This document shows, in pieces, positions 48,750 through 58,071 of a stretch of DNA of 64,000 bases. This DNA is from an uncultured Flavobacteriaceae bacterium (lineage in GTDB: Bacteria > Bacteroidota > Bacteroidia > Flavobacteriales > Flavobacteriaceae). The stretch covers positions 21,176 through 85,175 of the forward strand of contig CAJQMT010000028.1 of the NCBI GenBank assembly GCA_905479475.1, in the 5' to 3' direction. Made by a program: the position numbers and the translations under genes. The notes below the pieces were generated by a model. That model was not told the origin of the DNA. It saw only the letters and a program-made list of their open reading frames with translations, and searched no databases. Within the stretch, counting starts at the first letter, position 1. The number at the start of each line of letters is the position of its first letter.

Positions 48750-50255
48750 ATGAAACCCAGAGAACTGAATTTAAAAATGGTCCTTAGCTTTTTAGGACTG
48801 ACAGCTGGACTCAATGGTGTTTTTATGCTATTGTCGGTACCCTTTAGTTTGTACCACGACGAAAAAGCAGCATCTGGCATTTTGCTCGCCGGTGCATTGA
48901 CCATTATTTTCGGATTTTTCTTGTGGTTTTTCAATAGAAAAGCTCCCAAAAACCTACAAAAAAGAGAAGGATATATCATTGTTACCTTGGGCTGGCTGGT
49001 CCTCACATTTACCGGAGCACTTCCTTATCTTTTTACAGGTACCATTTCCAATTTTGTAGATGCCATTTTCGAAACGATTTCGGGATACTCCACAACAGGA
49101 GCCTCTATCATCAACGATATTGAAATTCTACCAAAAGGAATTCTCTTTTGGCGCAGTGCCACGCATTGGATTGGAGGAATGGGAATTATTGTTCTTACAG
49201 TGGCTATTCTACCTTTGTTAGGAATTGGAGGAATGCAATTATTTCTTGCAGAAGCACCGGGACCTTCTGCTGATAAAATGCACCCTAGAATTACACAAAC
49301 CGCGAAACGCCTTTGGTTGATCTATGTATCCTTGACGCTCACCGAATTTTTACTTTTAAAAATTGCAGGAATGACATGGTTCGACGCCATCAATCATGCT
49401 ATGGCGACAATGAGTACAGGTGGGTTTTCTACCAAAAATGCGAGTATGGCTTATTGGAATCACATGCCAATTGTACAATACATCGTCATTGCATTTATGT
49501 TCATTGCAGGAACCAATTTTGTTTTGACTTATTTTGCGTTGAAAGGAAAAATTCAAAAGATTTTTAAAAACGAAGAATTCAAATATTATTTCTTTGGAAT
49601 TCTGAGTTTTACAATCGTTTTAACAGTCATCATCCAATTTTTTCAGGATCCAAATATGCACACAAGTATTGACCATCCCATGCCTTGGGGAAGTTTTGAA
49701 AGTGCTTTCAGACATGCAGGTTTTCAGGTAGTGGCGATCATGACCACCACGGGTTTTGTATCCGCAGATTACACCCTATGGAATTCCTTAGCTACCATGC
49801 TTGTTTTTTCACTATTTCTCATCGGTGGCTCTGCAGGATCTACCAGTGGAGGTGTTAAAATTGTCCGTCATATTATCATGATCAAAAACAGTTTATTAGA
49901 ATTTAAAAAACTGTTGCATCCCAATGCCATCATTCCTGTTCGTTATGATGGAAAAGGAGTCTCTAGAATCATTGTATTCAATATCTTGTCTTTCTTTGTA
50001 TTGTACATGTTGATTTTTATTACCAGCGCAATTGCACTGAGTTTTATGGGACTTGATTTCCCCTCTGCAATAGGAGCAGCGGCATCTTCTTTAGGAAACG
50101 TAGGACCTGCCCTAGGAAGTCTTGGGCCTGTAAATAATTATGCATCTCTATCAGATGTAGCAAAAATGTTTTGTTCATTTTTAATGCTCATAGGACGTTT
50201 GGAGTTGTTTACCGTTCTGATCCTTTTTACCCCCTATTTCTGGAAGAAAAACTAA
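48750..50255 (+). CDS. trkH: Trk potassium channel subunit TrkH
   Basis: A 501-aa inner-membrane protein with four M1-P-M2 repeats. The filter loops are visible as SGYSTTGAS, TMSTGGFST, TTTGFVSAD and SLGNVGPALG. K+ uptake through it is controlled by TrkA and helps keep osmotic balance, which c-di-AMP commonly regulates; the PgpH-like gene at 3267 is therefore a possible functional link, by inference only. Confidence 0.94.
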   Translation: MKPRELNLKMVLSFLGLTAGLNGVFMLLSVPFSLYHDEKAASGILLAGALTIIFGFFLWFFNRKAPKNLQKREGYIIVTLGWLVLTFTGALPYLFTGTISNFVDAIFETISGYSTTGASIINDIEILPKGILFWRSATHWIGGMGIIVLTVAILPLLGIGGMQLFLAEAPGPSADKMHPRITQTAKRLWLIYVSLTLTEFLLLKIAGMTWFDAINHAMATMSTGGFSTKNASMAYWNHMPIVQYIVIAFMFIAGTNFVLTYFALKGKIQKIFKNEEFKYYFFGILSFTIVLTVIIQFFQDPNMHTSIDHPMPWGSFESAFRHAGFQVVAIMTTTGFVSADYTLWNSLATMLVFSLFLIGGSAGSTSGGVKIVRHIIMIKNSLLEFKKLLHPNAIIPVRYDGKGVSRIIVFNILSFFVLYMLIFITSAIALSFMGLDFPSAIGAAASSLGNVGPALGSLGPVNNYASLSDVAKMFCSFLMLIGRLELFTVLILFTPYFWKKN

Positions 50256-50264
50256 AGCCTCTGT

Positions 50265-50294
50265 AAAGAAGTCTTACTTGAAATAGTCTTCTTT
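50265..50294. terminator. Weak terminator between trkH and mpl
   Basis: AAAGAAG (50265-50271) pairs with CTTCTTT (50288-50294) around 16 bases; short T-tail. The right arm touches the mpl stop codon. Confidence 0.4.
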
Positions 50295-51655
50295 TATGAT
50301 CTTGAAACCACTTTTTTGACGTGTTCAAAATCCAAACCACCGTAATTCCCTGAACTCATAAATAACAAGGCGGTATTTTCGGTATCTTGTGAAAACAAAA
50401 ACTCTTGAAAATTGTTGGAATTTGTAAACACCTTCAAATCTTCTCTCTGAAAAGCATCTTTGATTTGCTCGGCCGTAATCTCCTCTAACTGCTTGATGGC
50501 AAGAGCTTCTGGAGAATAAAAAACAACCGCTTCATCCGCACTTTCTAGAGCTCCCTCGTATTCTTTCAAAAAGACGGGATTCAAACTGCTGTAGGTATGC
50601 AATTCCAAACAGGCCACTACTTTTCTCTTTTTGTATTGATTTTTTACCGCAGTTGTCGTTGCTTTTACCTTCGAAGGTGCATGCGCAAAATCTTTGAAAA
50701 CAACCGTATTTTTAACTTCTACAATTTTTTCCAGACGTTTGCTCGCTCCCTTAAAATCTGCAATGGCTTCGTAAAACTCTTCTTCTCCCACACCCATATG
50801 TTGACAAATCCATTTCGCTCCCGCTAAATTTTGCAGATTGTGCGCTCCAAAAATTTCCAAAGGCATAGAACCATCAGGAGTTTCCATATAGGTAATTCCA
50901 TTTTCAACAGTATGCTTGGGCGTTTGATAGGAATATTTTTTGATCGGATGTGAGGTGTTTTGAACAACGTCTGCCGCTGCTACATCTTCTTCGTTGTAAA
51001 CCATGATCCCTCCACTTGTCAAAGAATCCGTAAAAATTTGGAACTGTTCTTTGTATTGCTCAAAATTTGGAAACACATTGATGTGGTCCCAAGCAATTCC
51101 GCTCAACAAAGCAATATTAGGCTTGTATAAATGAAATTTGGGCCTTCTATCAATCGGAGAAGACAGGTATTCATCGCCTTCCAATACAATAAATTCATTT
51201 TCCTGAGTCAAATGAACCATGGTATCGAAACCTTCCAACTGAGCACCCACCATATAATCTACGGAAATATCGTGGTACTGCATTACGTGGAGTATCATAG
51301 AAGTAATCGTGGTTTTCCCATGAGAACCTCCGATAACCACCCTTGTTTTGTCTTTCGACTGTTCGTATAAAAACTCTGGATAAGAATATATTTTCGTTCC
51401 CAATTCTTGTGCTTTCATCAGCTCAGGATTGTCTTTTTTCGCATGCATTCCAAGGATAACCGCATCCAATGTAGCAACAATTTTTTCAGGAAACCAACCC
51501 AACTGAGCAGGCAGTAAACCTTTAGCTTCCAACCTCGATTTGGACGGCTCAAATACAGCATCATCACTTCCAGTTACTTGATATCCTTTTTGATGCAATG
51601 CAAGGGCCAAATTGTGCATGGCACTTCCGCCGATTGCAATAAAATGTATGTTCAT
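50294..51655 (-). CDS. mpl: UDP-N-acetylmuramate:tripeptide ligase (murein peptide recycling)
   Basis: A 453-aa Mur ligase that joins recycled L-Ala-gamma-D-Glu-meso-DAP to UDP-MurNAc. Start HFIAIGGSAMHNLALALHQK is the MurC/Mpl-type nucleotide site; GGSHGKTTITSMILHVMQYH is the ATP P-loop of the ligase; EGDEYLSSPIDRRPKF and FKDFAHAPSKVKATTTAVKN are Mpl hallmarks, distinguishing it from MurC. Acts in the cytoplasm. Convergent with trkH and divergent from kdsA. Confidence 0.92.
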   Translation of the reverse strand: MNIHFIAIGGSAMHNLALALHQKGYQVTGSDDAVFEPSKSRLEAKGLLPAQLGWFPEKIVATLDAVILGMHAKKDNPELMKAQELGTKIYSYPEFLYEQSKDKTRVVIGGSHGKTTITSMILHVMQYHDISVDYMVGAQLEGFDTMVHLTQENEFIVLEGDEYLSSPIDRRPKFHLYKPNIALLSGIAWDHINVFPNFEQYKEQFQIFTDSLTSGGIMVYNEEDVAAADVVQNTSHPIKKYSYQTPKHTVENGITYMETPDGSMPLEIFGAHNLQNLAGAKWICQHMGVGEEEFYEAIADFKGASKRLEKIVEVKNTVVFKDFAHAPSKVKATTTAVKNQYKKRKVVACLELHTYSSLNPVFLKEYEGALESADEAVVFYSPEALAIKQLEEITAEQIKDAFQREDLKVFTNSNNFQEFLFSQDTENTALLFMSSGNYGGLDFEHVKKVVSRS

Positions 51656-51846
51656 TTTTTTCTATTTGTTTGGAAGTGTAAATGTATGAAATTAGAAAAA
51701 GAATCAAATTCTTTTTCTAGTTTTCACGGAAGACACAAGCAAATCAACCTTCAAAAAACACAACTGTTTCTTTGATTACAATCGCAAAAAACAGTCTCTA
51801 ACTTATTTTACTGGAACAGACTGCAAAAAGTCTGTGGGTAAAAATG

Positions 51847-51854
51847 TATATTTG
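51847..51854 (+). promoter_or_regulatory. Promoter -7 box of kdsA
   Basis: TATATTTG matches TAnnTTTG, 18 bases before the ATG at 51873. It lies inside the longer in-frame ORF starting GTG at 51834, so it argues against that start. Confidence 0.6.
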
Positions 51855-51872
51855 CCCAAAAAAAAGAACTCC

Positions 51873-52694
51873 ATGGATTTAAATGCCATTCCCAAAATAA
51901 AACATGCCGATAGCGATCAATTTTTTCTTTTAGCAGGTCCTTGTGCAATCGAAGGAGAAGAAATGGCGCTTCGCATTGCGGAGCAAGTTGTTTCGATTAC
52001 AGACAAACTAAACATTCCGTATGTTTTCAAAGGAAGTTTTAAAAAAGCAAATCGCTCGAGAGTCGACAGCTTTACAGGTATTGGAGACGAGAAAGCTTTG
52101 AAAATCTTGCGCAAAGTTTCAGAAACTTTTGACGTCCCTACTGTCACAGACATTCACACCAATGAAGATGCGGCTTTTGCTGCGGAATTTGTAGATGTTC
52201 TTCAAATTCCTGCTTTTTTGGTACGCCAAACAGATTTGGTCGTTGCCGCTGCAAAAACAGGAAAAGTAGTGAATCTTAAAAAAGGACAATTCATGAGTCC
52301 TGCAGCTATGAAACATGCGGTACAAAAAGTAAAAGATGCCGGAAATAAAAAAGCATGGATCACGGATAGAGGCACCATGTTTGGCTACCAAGATATGGTA
52401 GTTGATTTTCGAGGTATTCCAGAAATGAAAGCATTTGCTCCCACCGTTTTAGACGTCACACATTCCTTACAACAACCGAACCAAACCAGTGGTGTCACAG
52501 GAGGACGACCGAACATGATTGAAACCATCGCCCGTGCAGGAATTGCAACAGGAGTAGACGGTTTGTTTATCGAAACGCATTTTGACCCCGCAAATGCAAA
52601 ATCAGACGGGGCAAATATGTTGGATTTGCAACATTTGGAAGCATTGCTTACCAATTTAGCAGCCATCAGAAAAACGATCAACACACTGAGTTGA
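51873..52694 (+). CDS. kdsA: 3-deoxy-8-phosphooctulonate (KDO-8-P) synthase
   Basis: A 273-aa TIM-barrel enzyme condensing phosphoenolpyruvate with arabinose-5-phosphate for the KDO of lipopolysaccharide. Motifs: FLLAGPCAIEGEEMALRIAE, FKGSFKKANRSRVDSFTGIG, ITDRGTMFGYQDMVVDFRGI and DVTHSLQQPNQTSGVTGGRP. Start ATG was preferred over an upstream in-frame GTG because the family begins near MDLNAIPKIKH and because of the promoter position. Confidence 0.95.
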   Translation: MDLNAIPKIKHADSDQFFLLAGPCAIEGEEMALRIAEQVVSITDKLNIPYVFKGSFKKANRSRVDSFTGIGDEKALKILRKVSETFDVPTVTDIHTNEDAAFAAEFVDVLQIPAFLVRQTDLVVAAAKTGKVVNLKKGQFMSPAAMKHAVQKVKDAGNKKAWITDRGTMFGYQDMVVDFRGIPEMKAFAPTVLDVTHSLQQPNQTSGVTGGRPNMIETIARAGIATGVDGLFIETHFDPANAKSDGANMLDLQHLEALLTNLAAIRKTINTLS

Positions 52695-52710
52695 TACTTG
52701 CATTCATAAA

Positions 52711-52745
52711 AACAAAAAGGCTGTTTTAAAAACAGCCTTTTTGTT
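52711..52745. terminator. Bidirectional terminator after kdsA
   Basis: A near-perfect 17-bp stem (AACAAAAAGGCTGTTTT with AAAACAGCCTTTTTGTT) with A- and T-runs at both ends, serving kdsA and the convergent DUF3820 gene. Confidence 0.9.
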
Positions 52746-52789
52746 TTACTTCTAATACCAAGTATTCAAAGAGAGACCAGAAATTTTCA

Positions 52790-53026
52790 TCAAATCGAAT
52801 TTTGAGTTGTATCCTTTTTTATTTGATGAATCAAATACTCCAATCCATTTAATTTCAATTCATAGACCAAAGACAGTAATTCACCCATTTTTCCTTTCGG
52901 AAAACCTTTGGCATGGTACCAAACAATATATTGTTCAGGCAAATCAATCAAATAGCAGCCTTTGTATTTTCCAAAAGGCATTTTCGTATGTGCCAACGTT
53001 TTTAATACTTCTCTTTGATCTTGCAT
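52790..53026 (-). CDS. DUF3820 family small protein
   Basis: A 78-aa cytosolic protein matching DUF3820 over most of its length: KMPFGKYKGCYLIDLPEQYI, VWYHAKGFPKGKMGELLSLV. The family is sometimes fused to or found near exonucleases and is thought to bind nucleic acid, but its function is not established. Alone on this strand between kdsA and the CotH gene. Confidence 0.82.
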   Translation of the reverse strand: MQDQREVLKTLAHTKMPFGKYKGCYLIDLPEQYIVWYHAKGFPKGKMGELLSLVYELKLNGLEYLIHQIKKDTTQNSI

Positions 53027-53105
53027 TGTGTAATGGATTTAAATATTTCGAAATCAATGCATATTCTGAAACATCTAAACAAAAATCACCTTCTAGTTTC
53101 GTTCG

Positions 53106-55697
53106 TTATTTTCGGAGAATCTTTTTATGGAGCGTTGTTTCGTCCGTTTCAATGGTTATGAAATAGATTCCTGACGGAAGTATCTCTATATCCAATTGAA
53201 CGCTACTTTGATTGACTTCACAAGACTTTACTTGTTTTCCTTTTGCATCCCAGATTGCTAAGCTACGGATTTGCTTGCCATTTGCAAGATGCACATTGAG
53301 GTATTTCGTGACTGGATTTGGATACAGCATCAAAAAGCTCTCCGCCAATTTTTGCTGTACGGAAAGTGTACTTCCCGCTTCCCAGTTGGATGCCACATTG
53401 TTGTCTGAAGACAAATCGAGAAGATTTAAAAAAGCGCCACCTCCATCTGCTCCTTCAGGCCAAGGCAGACTATCTTCGTAAGACACACGGTCTATCAAAT
53501 TCCCATAGCCATCCAACAATACAATTTCTTGCGCTTTGTTCGAAAGACTTCGAGAAAACTCCTCGAAAGAAGTTTGTCCATACTTGCTTTCAAAAGAAGC
53601 ACTCTCATTGGTTAAAAACACTGCATTGTTTCCTTCAAGTACATAGCCGTTGGGAAACTGATACACCAACCCTGTTCCTCCGATATATACTCCTGTTAAA
53701 TCTGCATCCGTATTGCTATTGTTGGTGATTTCAATAAACTCAAAATCACTAGAATCCTCGTCAATACCAACTTCTGGATGGTAATTGATCTTGGAAATCA
53801 CCAAAGATGGAACTTCCACTTGGTCACACGAACTAAAATCTCCAAGCTGATCAGTCATCCATTGGATACGTTGCGACACAAATGTTTTCAAATCAGAAAT
53901 CTCTGTTTCGTATTGAAGATCCATTCCCCAAACTTGCTCCTGACGTCCTACCGCTTCGGAAATCAAAGCGACCGTTTCATCCACCAAATCAAAAATCTCA
54001 TCTTGATGCAAAGGCTGTCCAACTTGTGTCAATTCATTCCACCTTTTTGTGAAATAACAATTGAAAGTAGGATCGTAAAATAAATCCGTCCAAAATGTGG
54101 CACCTCTGTTGTCTACAGAAAATTGCCAAAGATCTGTTTTACTTCTATCATACCCAGGAGGGCCAAAAAACAAAAACAAATCATTCCCGTATGTAAGGTT
54201 GAAATCCCATACAGGACCTGCTCTTAATTTCCCATTGCGATCTTTGTGAAAAAAGGTACTAAATTGATATCCATCGGGGTTGGATGCCAACTCATTCATG
54301 ATCATAAAATCTACAAAAGAAGGAACGTCAATCACAGAAGGATAACCATCTACAACTGAATTGTTTTGTGCCAAAGATTGATTCGCCAAGTTTTGTAAAA
54401 TATTTTGAATATAAGAATTCTGCACAGACATCACTTCTTCTGGTTTTGGATGGACATGGATAAAGTCTGCTCCCCATCCATAACTATTCATGGACCATGC
54501 GCCCTCATTTCCATTATGTTTGTCTGTTTTTGTAACATATCCACCCGATAATTTCGGTAGGGTAAGGTCCGTGTCTTTGATTTTATTGATATCAATTCGA
54601 TTATCGTCTGCTTTTAATTTCTCTTGCAGCACATAAATTCCTTGGTAATTGTCATTGAGAACCACCTCACAATACCTTCCTCTCGCAGCGTATTGCCCAA
54701 TGTTATTTGCCAATTTGTAACTGACATAATCTCTCACAAAAGTAGTATCAAACGCAATTCCACTGAGAATCCAATCGTTTTCTTTGGGCATGTCTAACAA
54801 CTTTACATTTTCTTTTTCTTGGATTGAGTTGTAGGTCGTTAGCACGTACTGCTTTTTGGAAAAAGCCTGAGAACTTGAACCTCTTGTTTCAATCTTAATC
54901 GGACCGCTAAAATCTTGATACTCCAATATATTTCGGTCTGAAATGTAATTTCTTGTTCCATCTGGCCGCTCAATAACATCCATCGTAGCATCAATTTTAG
55001 GTTCGTCAGGAATACTCTGACTACCTGCGGTTTCTAAAAAAACAATGGGCAAATTGGACGATTCAAAACTAAACGGTGCAGGATCTGGATCAATAAACCA
55101 AGAAGGGGTATCATTGTAAGTTGAAGTTTCTCCGGTAACTTCTATTGAGAGAACGGGTATTGCAGTCATATCCGACGAAGTCAACGATTCATTATGAACT
55201 TGAACGGCAAGCGTATTGGTTCCATTTACAAGCATGTCTGTTTCGAGGTAGAATCGCTCAGGCGCGAGTCCACGATACAGCCGCGCTTCATGCAAATCAT
55301 CCGTTGGTTGATTATATGGAACTGGTGTTCCAGAAACCAAATCTCTCGCAACTTCCACACCGTTGATATAAGCCACAAAACCGTCGTCGTAATCCATATC
55401 CAAGACCAACCTATTGATATCAGACACATTAGATAGCTCAAAATTACGACGCATAAATATAGAGATACTGGGATTGGGTATTTCTGTGGCATCATCATTG
55501 TCGTCATAGCCAAAACCAGAAGCTCCTGTGGACCAATTTGCAGGAGTGTAACCTGTTTGTATCCAATAGATTGGAGGTTCCGAAGAGGGCACGGTATACA
55601 AGAAGGTATCGTTGGGCGATACAACGCTTTTCCATTCATACATTTGCGCCTGAACTGATGAAAAACTCATCAAAAGAAGAAGTAAATATTTATACAT
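53106..55697 (-). CDS. Secreted CotH-kinase protein with LTD and T9SS sorting domain
   Basis: An 863-aa protein. Signal peptide (1-17, ending VQAQ); a beta-sandwich domain at about 20-190 (SGFGYDDNDD, DMDYDDGFVAYINGVEVARD); a CotH kinase domain at about 215-600 with RGSSSQAFSKKQYVL, YQGIYVLQEKLK and the metal-binding-type motif GPVWDFNLTYGN; a lamin-tail domain (LTD) at about 630-745; and a C-terminal T9SS type A sorting domain (FLMLYPNPVTKYLNVHLANG) that would anchor it at the cell surface. CotH proteins can phosphorylate proteins; substrate here is unknown. It shares architecture with the protein at 59445. Confidence 0.88.
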   Translation of the reverse strand: MYKYLLLLLMSFSSVQAQMYEWKSVVSPNDTFLYTVPSSEPPIYWIQTGYTPANWSTGASGFGYDDNDDATEIPNPSISIFMRRNFELSNVSDINRLVLDMDYDDGFVAYINGVEVARDLVSGTPVPYNQPTDDLHEARLYRGLAPERFYLETDMLVNGTNTLAVQVHNESLTSSDMTAIPVLSIEVTGETSTYNDTPSWFIDPDPAPFSFESSNLPIVFLETAGSQSIPDEPKIDATMDVIERPDGTRNYISDRNILEYQDFSGPIKIETRGSSSQAFSKKQYVLTTYNSIQEKENVKLLDMPKENDWILSGIAFDTTFVRDYVSYKLANNIGQYAARGRYCEVVLNDNYQGIYVLQEKLKADDNRIDINKIKDTDLTLPKLSGGYVTKTDKHNGNEGAWSMNSYGWGADFIHVHPKPEEVMSVQNSYIQNILQNLANQSLAQNNSVVDGYPSVIDVPSFVDFMIMNELASNPDGYQFSTFFHKDRNGKLRAGPVWDFNLTYGNDLFLFFGPPGYDRSKTDLWQFSVDNRGATFWTDLFYDPTFNCYFTKRWNELTQVGQPLHQDEIFDLVDETVALISEAVGRQEQVWGMDLQYETEISDLKTFVSQRIQWMTDQLGDFSSCDQVEVPSLVISKINYHPEVGIDEDSSDFEFIEITNNSNTDADLTGVYIGGTGLVYQFPNGYVLEGNNAVFLTNESASFESKYGQTSFEEFSRSLSNKAQEIVLLDGYGNLIDRVSYEDSLPWPEGADGGGAFLNLLDLSSDNNVASNWEAGSTLSVQQKLAESFLMLYPNPVTKYLNVHLANGKQIRSLAIWDAKGKQVKSCEVNQSSVQLDIEILPSGIYFITIETDETTLHKKILRK

Positions 55698-55819
55698 GAA
55701 AACTGGGGTATAAGGAGATAATATTAGTCTGGAAAGATACGCTATAATTTTTAATGTTATCTCAAAAAATTGGATTGCAAGTTTCCATCTTCGAAAAAAT
55801 CATTTCACCAAAAAAAGTC

Positions 55820-55848
55820 TTGCAATCCTTATTATTTTATTAATTTTA
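55820..55848 (+). promoter_or_regulatory. Probable ssrA promoter
   Basis: TTG (55820-55822), 18 bases, then TAATTTTA (55841-55848), one mismatch from TAnnTTTG. The expected start lies about 14 bases before the mature tmRNA end. Confidence 0.45.
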
Positions 55849-55868
55849 CCCCGCAATCACTTTTGAAA

Positions 55869-56261
55869 GGGGACGACTGGTTTTGACAGCAAGATCAATT
55901 AAAAGGCAAGCATGTCGAGTAAGGAAACATACCTCGCAAAACTCTGTTTCAAATTTTTTACACGGCGAAGATAACTACGCTATGGCTGCATAATCTGAAT
56001 TAACAGTAGGATTAGGCCTCGGCCCACAAGGTGGGCAAGCCATACATCTCCGGAAAGCCCTGGTATGCGGCGGTCCATTTAGAGGTGTCGTAAATGCATA
56101 CATAGGAAACGTAGGCTTTGATACTTTTCCGAAATTAAAGGAGCTAAGTTTGCAATAGCCTGTTTTTAGGCGGTTCCAAATCGAAAATCAATTAAAAACT
56201 AAGCATGTAGAAACCCTTGCGGTTGCTTGTTTGGACCCGGGTTCGATTCCCGGCGTCTCCA
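55869..56261 (+). ncRNA. ssrA: Transfer-messenger RNA (tmRNA)
   Basis: A 393-nt one-piece tmRNA that rescues stalled ribosomes. The 5' GGGGACG pairs with 3' CGTCTCC to form the tRNA-Ala-like acceptor with the usual G-U pair; the T-arm reads GGACCCGGGTTCGATTCCCG. The tag ORF is at 55964-55993 and encodes GEDNYAMAA after the first alanine, then TAA. Pseudoknot-like segments (GGCCTCGGCCCACAAGGTGG and others) lie downstream. CCA is not encoded. The tag differs from the ...ALAA ending I recall for flavobacteria. Confidence 0.96.
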
Positions 56262-56265
56262 CTTT

Positions 56266-56307
56266 TTATTCCCAAGAATAATTTTTTATACTTGGGAATA
56301 ATTTTTT
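56266..56307 (+). terminator. Terminator of ssrA
   Basis: TTATTCCCAAG (56266-56276) pairs with CTTGGGAATAA (56291-56301), 11 bp, 14-nt loop, followed by TTTTTT. Begins 5 bases after the tmRNA. Confidence 0.88.
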
Positions 56308-56443
56308 CTAAAAATAGCTAAATCAGAACTAAAATAGTGTCTCTTCAACCCTATGGGTTACACATTTATTCCTGAAAATAAAAGGAACATAAAAAAACTA
56401 CTAAATAAATAGTAATTGTTATTGTCACTAAATTGATAAATAA

Positions 56444-57910
56444 TTAAAAAGCTCGAACTGCACGCACATTATAGGTGGAGCTCTTATCGCCGAAGCCCTG
56501 ACTGTTAGCATTGCTGAAAAACTTAATCCACGCGTCATATCTACCGGCCTCCGTAGAACTCCAGTAGTAAACAGTAGCAAAATTACTACCACCATTTGCT
56601 AAAGCAGTGGTGTTTATATCTCCCTTTTTTAAATACATTTTGATTAACTCATCTTTTGAGGGTAAAAACCAATCTGTATATCCTCCCCCTGTATAGGCCC
56701 TTGCAAGACCTGCTGCATAAGATGTTTCTGTTGCACCTTGTACAGTTATTATAGCATCTGTATTTGCGCTTCCTGTACCTATAGCTGTCGCTGTTGCCCC
56801 TGTAGTACTATAACTACCTTTGTACCATCGTATACCAGAACTCTGGTCTGCTACTGCCGCAATTAAACCGTGCGTCTCTCCTGCAACATAACCAGTATCT
56901 CCAGCTTCAAATAGATAAAAAATAACTCCGCCTTGGTAAAAATCACCAACTGGCGATACTGGTGTTATTGAACTTGAAGCATCACTGGCCGCACTTGTAC
57001 CTATCGCATTGGTAGCGGTAACCGAAAAGGTATAAGCGGTACCATTGGTTAAACCTGTTACTGTGATACTTCCACTTCCTGACTGACTAATTGTTTCTGT
57101 AATACCTCCTGGGCTTGAGGTGGCTGTGTAGGAAGTAATCGCTGAACCTCCATCACTTGACGGGGCAGTAAATGGAACGGTGGCTTGTGCGTTACCAGCA
57201 ACAACAGTTCCTATTGTGGGAGCGTCTGGTATAGAAGTAGGTACTGCTGAATTTGAAGCATCACTGGCCGCACTTGTACCTATCGCATTGGTAGCGGTAA
57301 CCGAAAAGGTATAAGCGGTACCATTGGTTAAACCTGTTACTGTGATACTTCCACTTCCTGACTGACTAATTGTTCCTGTAATACCTCCTGGGCTTGAGGT
57401 GGCTGTGTAGGAAGTAATCGCTGAACCTCCATCACTTGATGGGGCTGTAAATGGAACGGTGGCTTGTGCGTTACCAGCAACAACAGTTCCTATTGTGGGA
57501 GCATCTGGTAAGGAATTCCCAAATTCAGTCCAGGTAGGAACGCCATTAGCGTAGGTTAACACTTGCCCTTCGCTTCCAGAAGGAATGACCACCCAATCGG
57601 TTCCATTCCAATAGCGCATCTGTCCTTGCACTGTTCCGGGCAATACGCCTGATTTTGTCCAAGCAGAGCCATTAAAAAACTGCAATTCTCCTTCCAAACT
57701 ACAATTGGTACACCAAATCACCAAACCAGTTGCGGGTGAAGCTATATTGTCTCGTTCGGTTTCTGTCATGCGTGGTAATAAAAAACCTTTAGTGGTTGAT
57801 TGTACATCTAAAACGGTAGATACATCTGGCGTTGCTGTACCAATACCCACTTGGGCAGTCGTTGTTACAATGAATAATAATGCTGCTGAAAGTGTGAAAA
57901 AATGTTTCAT
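56444..57910 (-). CDS. Surface protein with two near-identical FN3 repeats and a DUF1566-like C-terminal module
   Basis: A 488-aa protein. Signal peptide (1-19, ending TTAQ); N-terminal region VGIGTATPDVSTVLDVQSTT to about 130, common in flavobacterial surface and phage-tail-like proteins; two fibronectin type III domains at about 134-225 and 227-318 (PDAPTIGTVVAGNAQATVPF start both) that differ at very few residues; and a DUF1566/Lcl-type C-terminal module (AYTGGGYTDWFLPSKDELIK, YYWSSTE, end VRAVRAF). DUF1566 is often on adhesins or phage proteins. There is no T9SS type A domain, so export beyond the periplasm is uncertain. A heptamer repeat lies just before its start codon. Confidence 0.82.
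   Translation of the reverse strand: MKHFFTLSAALLFIVTTTAQVGIGTATPDVSTVLDVQSTTKGFLLPRMTETERDNIASPATGLVIWCTNCSLEGELQFFNGSAWTKSGVLPGTVQGQMRYWNGTDWVVIPSGSEGQVLTYANGVPTWTEFGNSLPDAPTIGTVVAGNAQATVPFTAPSSDGGSAITSYTATSSPGGITGTISQSGSGSITVTGLTNGTAYTFSVTATNAIGTSAASDASNSAVPTSIPDAPTIGTVVAGNAQATVPFTAPSSDGGSAITSYTATSSPGGITETISQSGSGSITVTGLTNGTAYTFSVTATNAIGTSAASDASSSITPVSPVGDFYQGGVIFYLFEAGDTGYVAGETHGLIAAVADQSSGIRWYKGSYSTTGATATAIGTGSANTDAIITVQGATETSYAAGLARAYTGGGYTDWFLPSKDELIKMYLKKGDINTTALANGGSNFATVYYWSSTEAGRYDAWIKFFSNANSQGFGDKSSTYNVRAVRAF
56974..57510 (-). repeat. Tandem FN3-coding repeat, 279-bp period
   Basis: Two 258-base copies (56974-57231 and 57253-57510) offset by 279 bases (93 codons). By eye they differ at only about four bases, two of them silent third-position changes. 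This indicates recent duplication or ongoing gene conversion, and makes copy-number change by recombination likely. Confidence 0.92.
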
Positions 57911-57915
57911 TTGTT

Positions 57916-57946
57916 TTATTTCTTATTTCTTATTTCTTATTTCTTA
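57916..57946 (-). repeat. Heptamer microsatellite directly before the FN3 protein start codon
   Basis: Four perfect copies of TTATTTC plus TTA (minus strand GAAATAA x4). The array ends 5 bases before the ATG, where a ribosome-binding or spacer region would lie, so slippage would change spacing by 7 bases per unit. Confidence 0.9.
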
Positions 57947-58071
57947 AGGATATTTTTTAAAAAATAAAAACCGACCACTTACGCGGTTCTAATTAAATTA
58001 CTCATCCATCCTTATTTTCTTGATAAGTGCTCGTGAGACCGCTTACGCTTGATTGATAATTAACTAAATTT

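Noticed and set aside
57960..58071. Possible inverted repeat around ACCGACCACTTACGCGG and GAGACCGCTTACGC.
   Set aside because: Only short imperfect matches; no stable stem or mobile-element end could be drawn.
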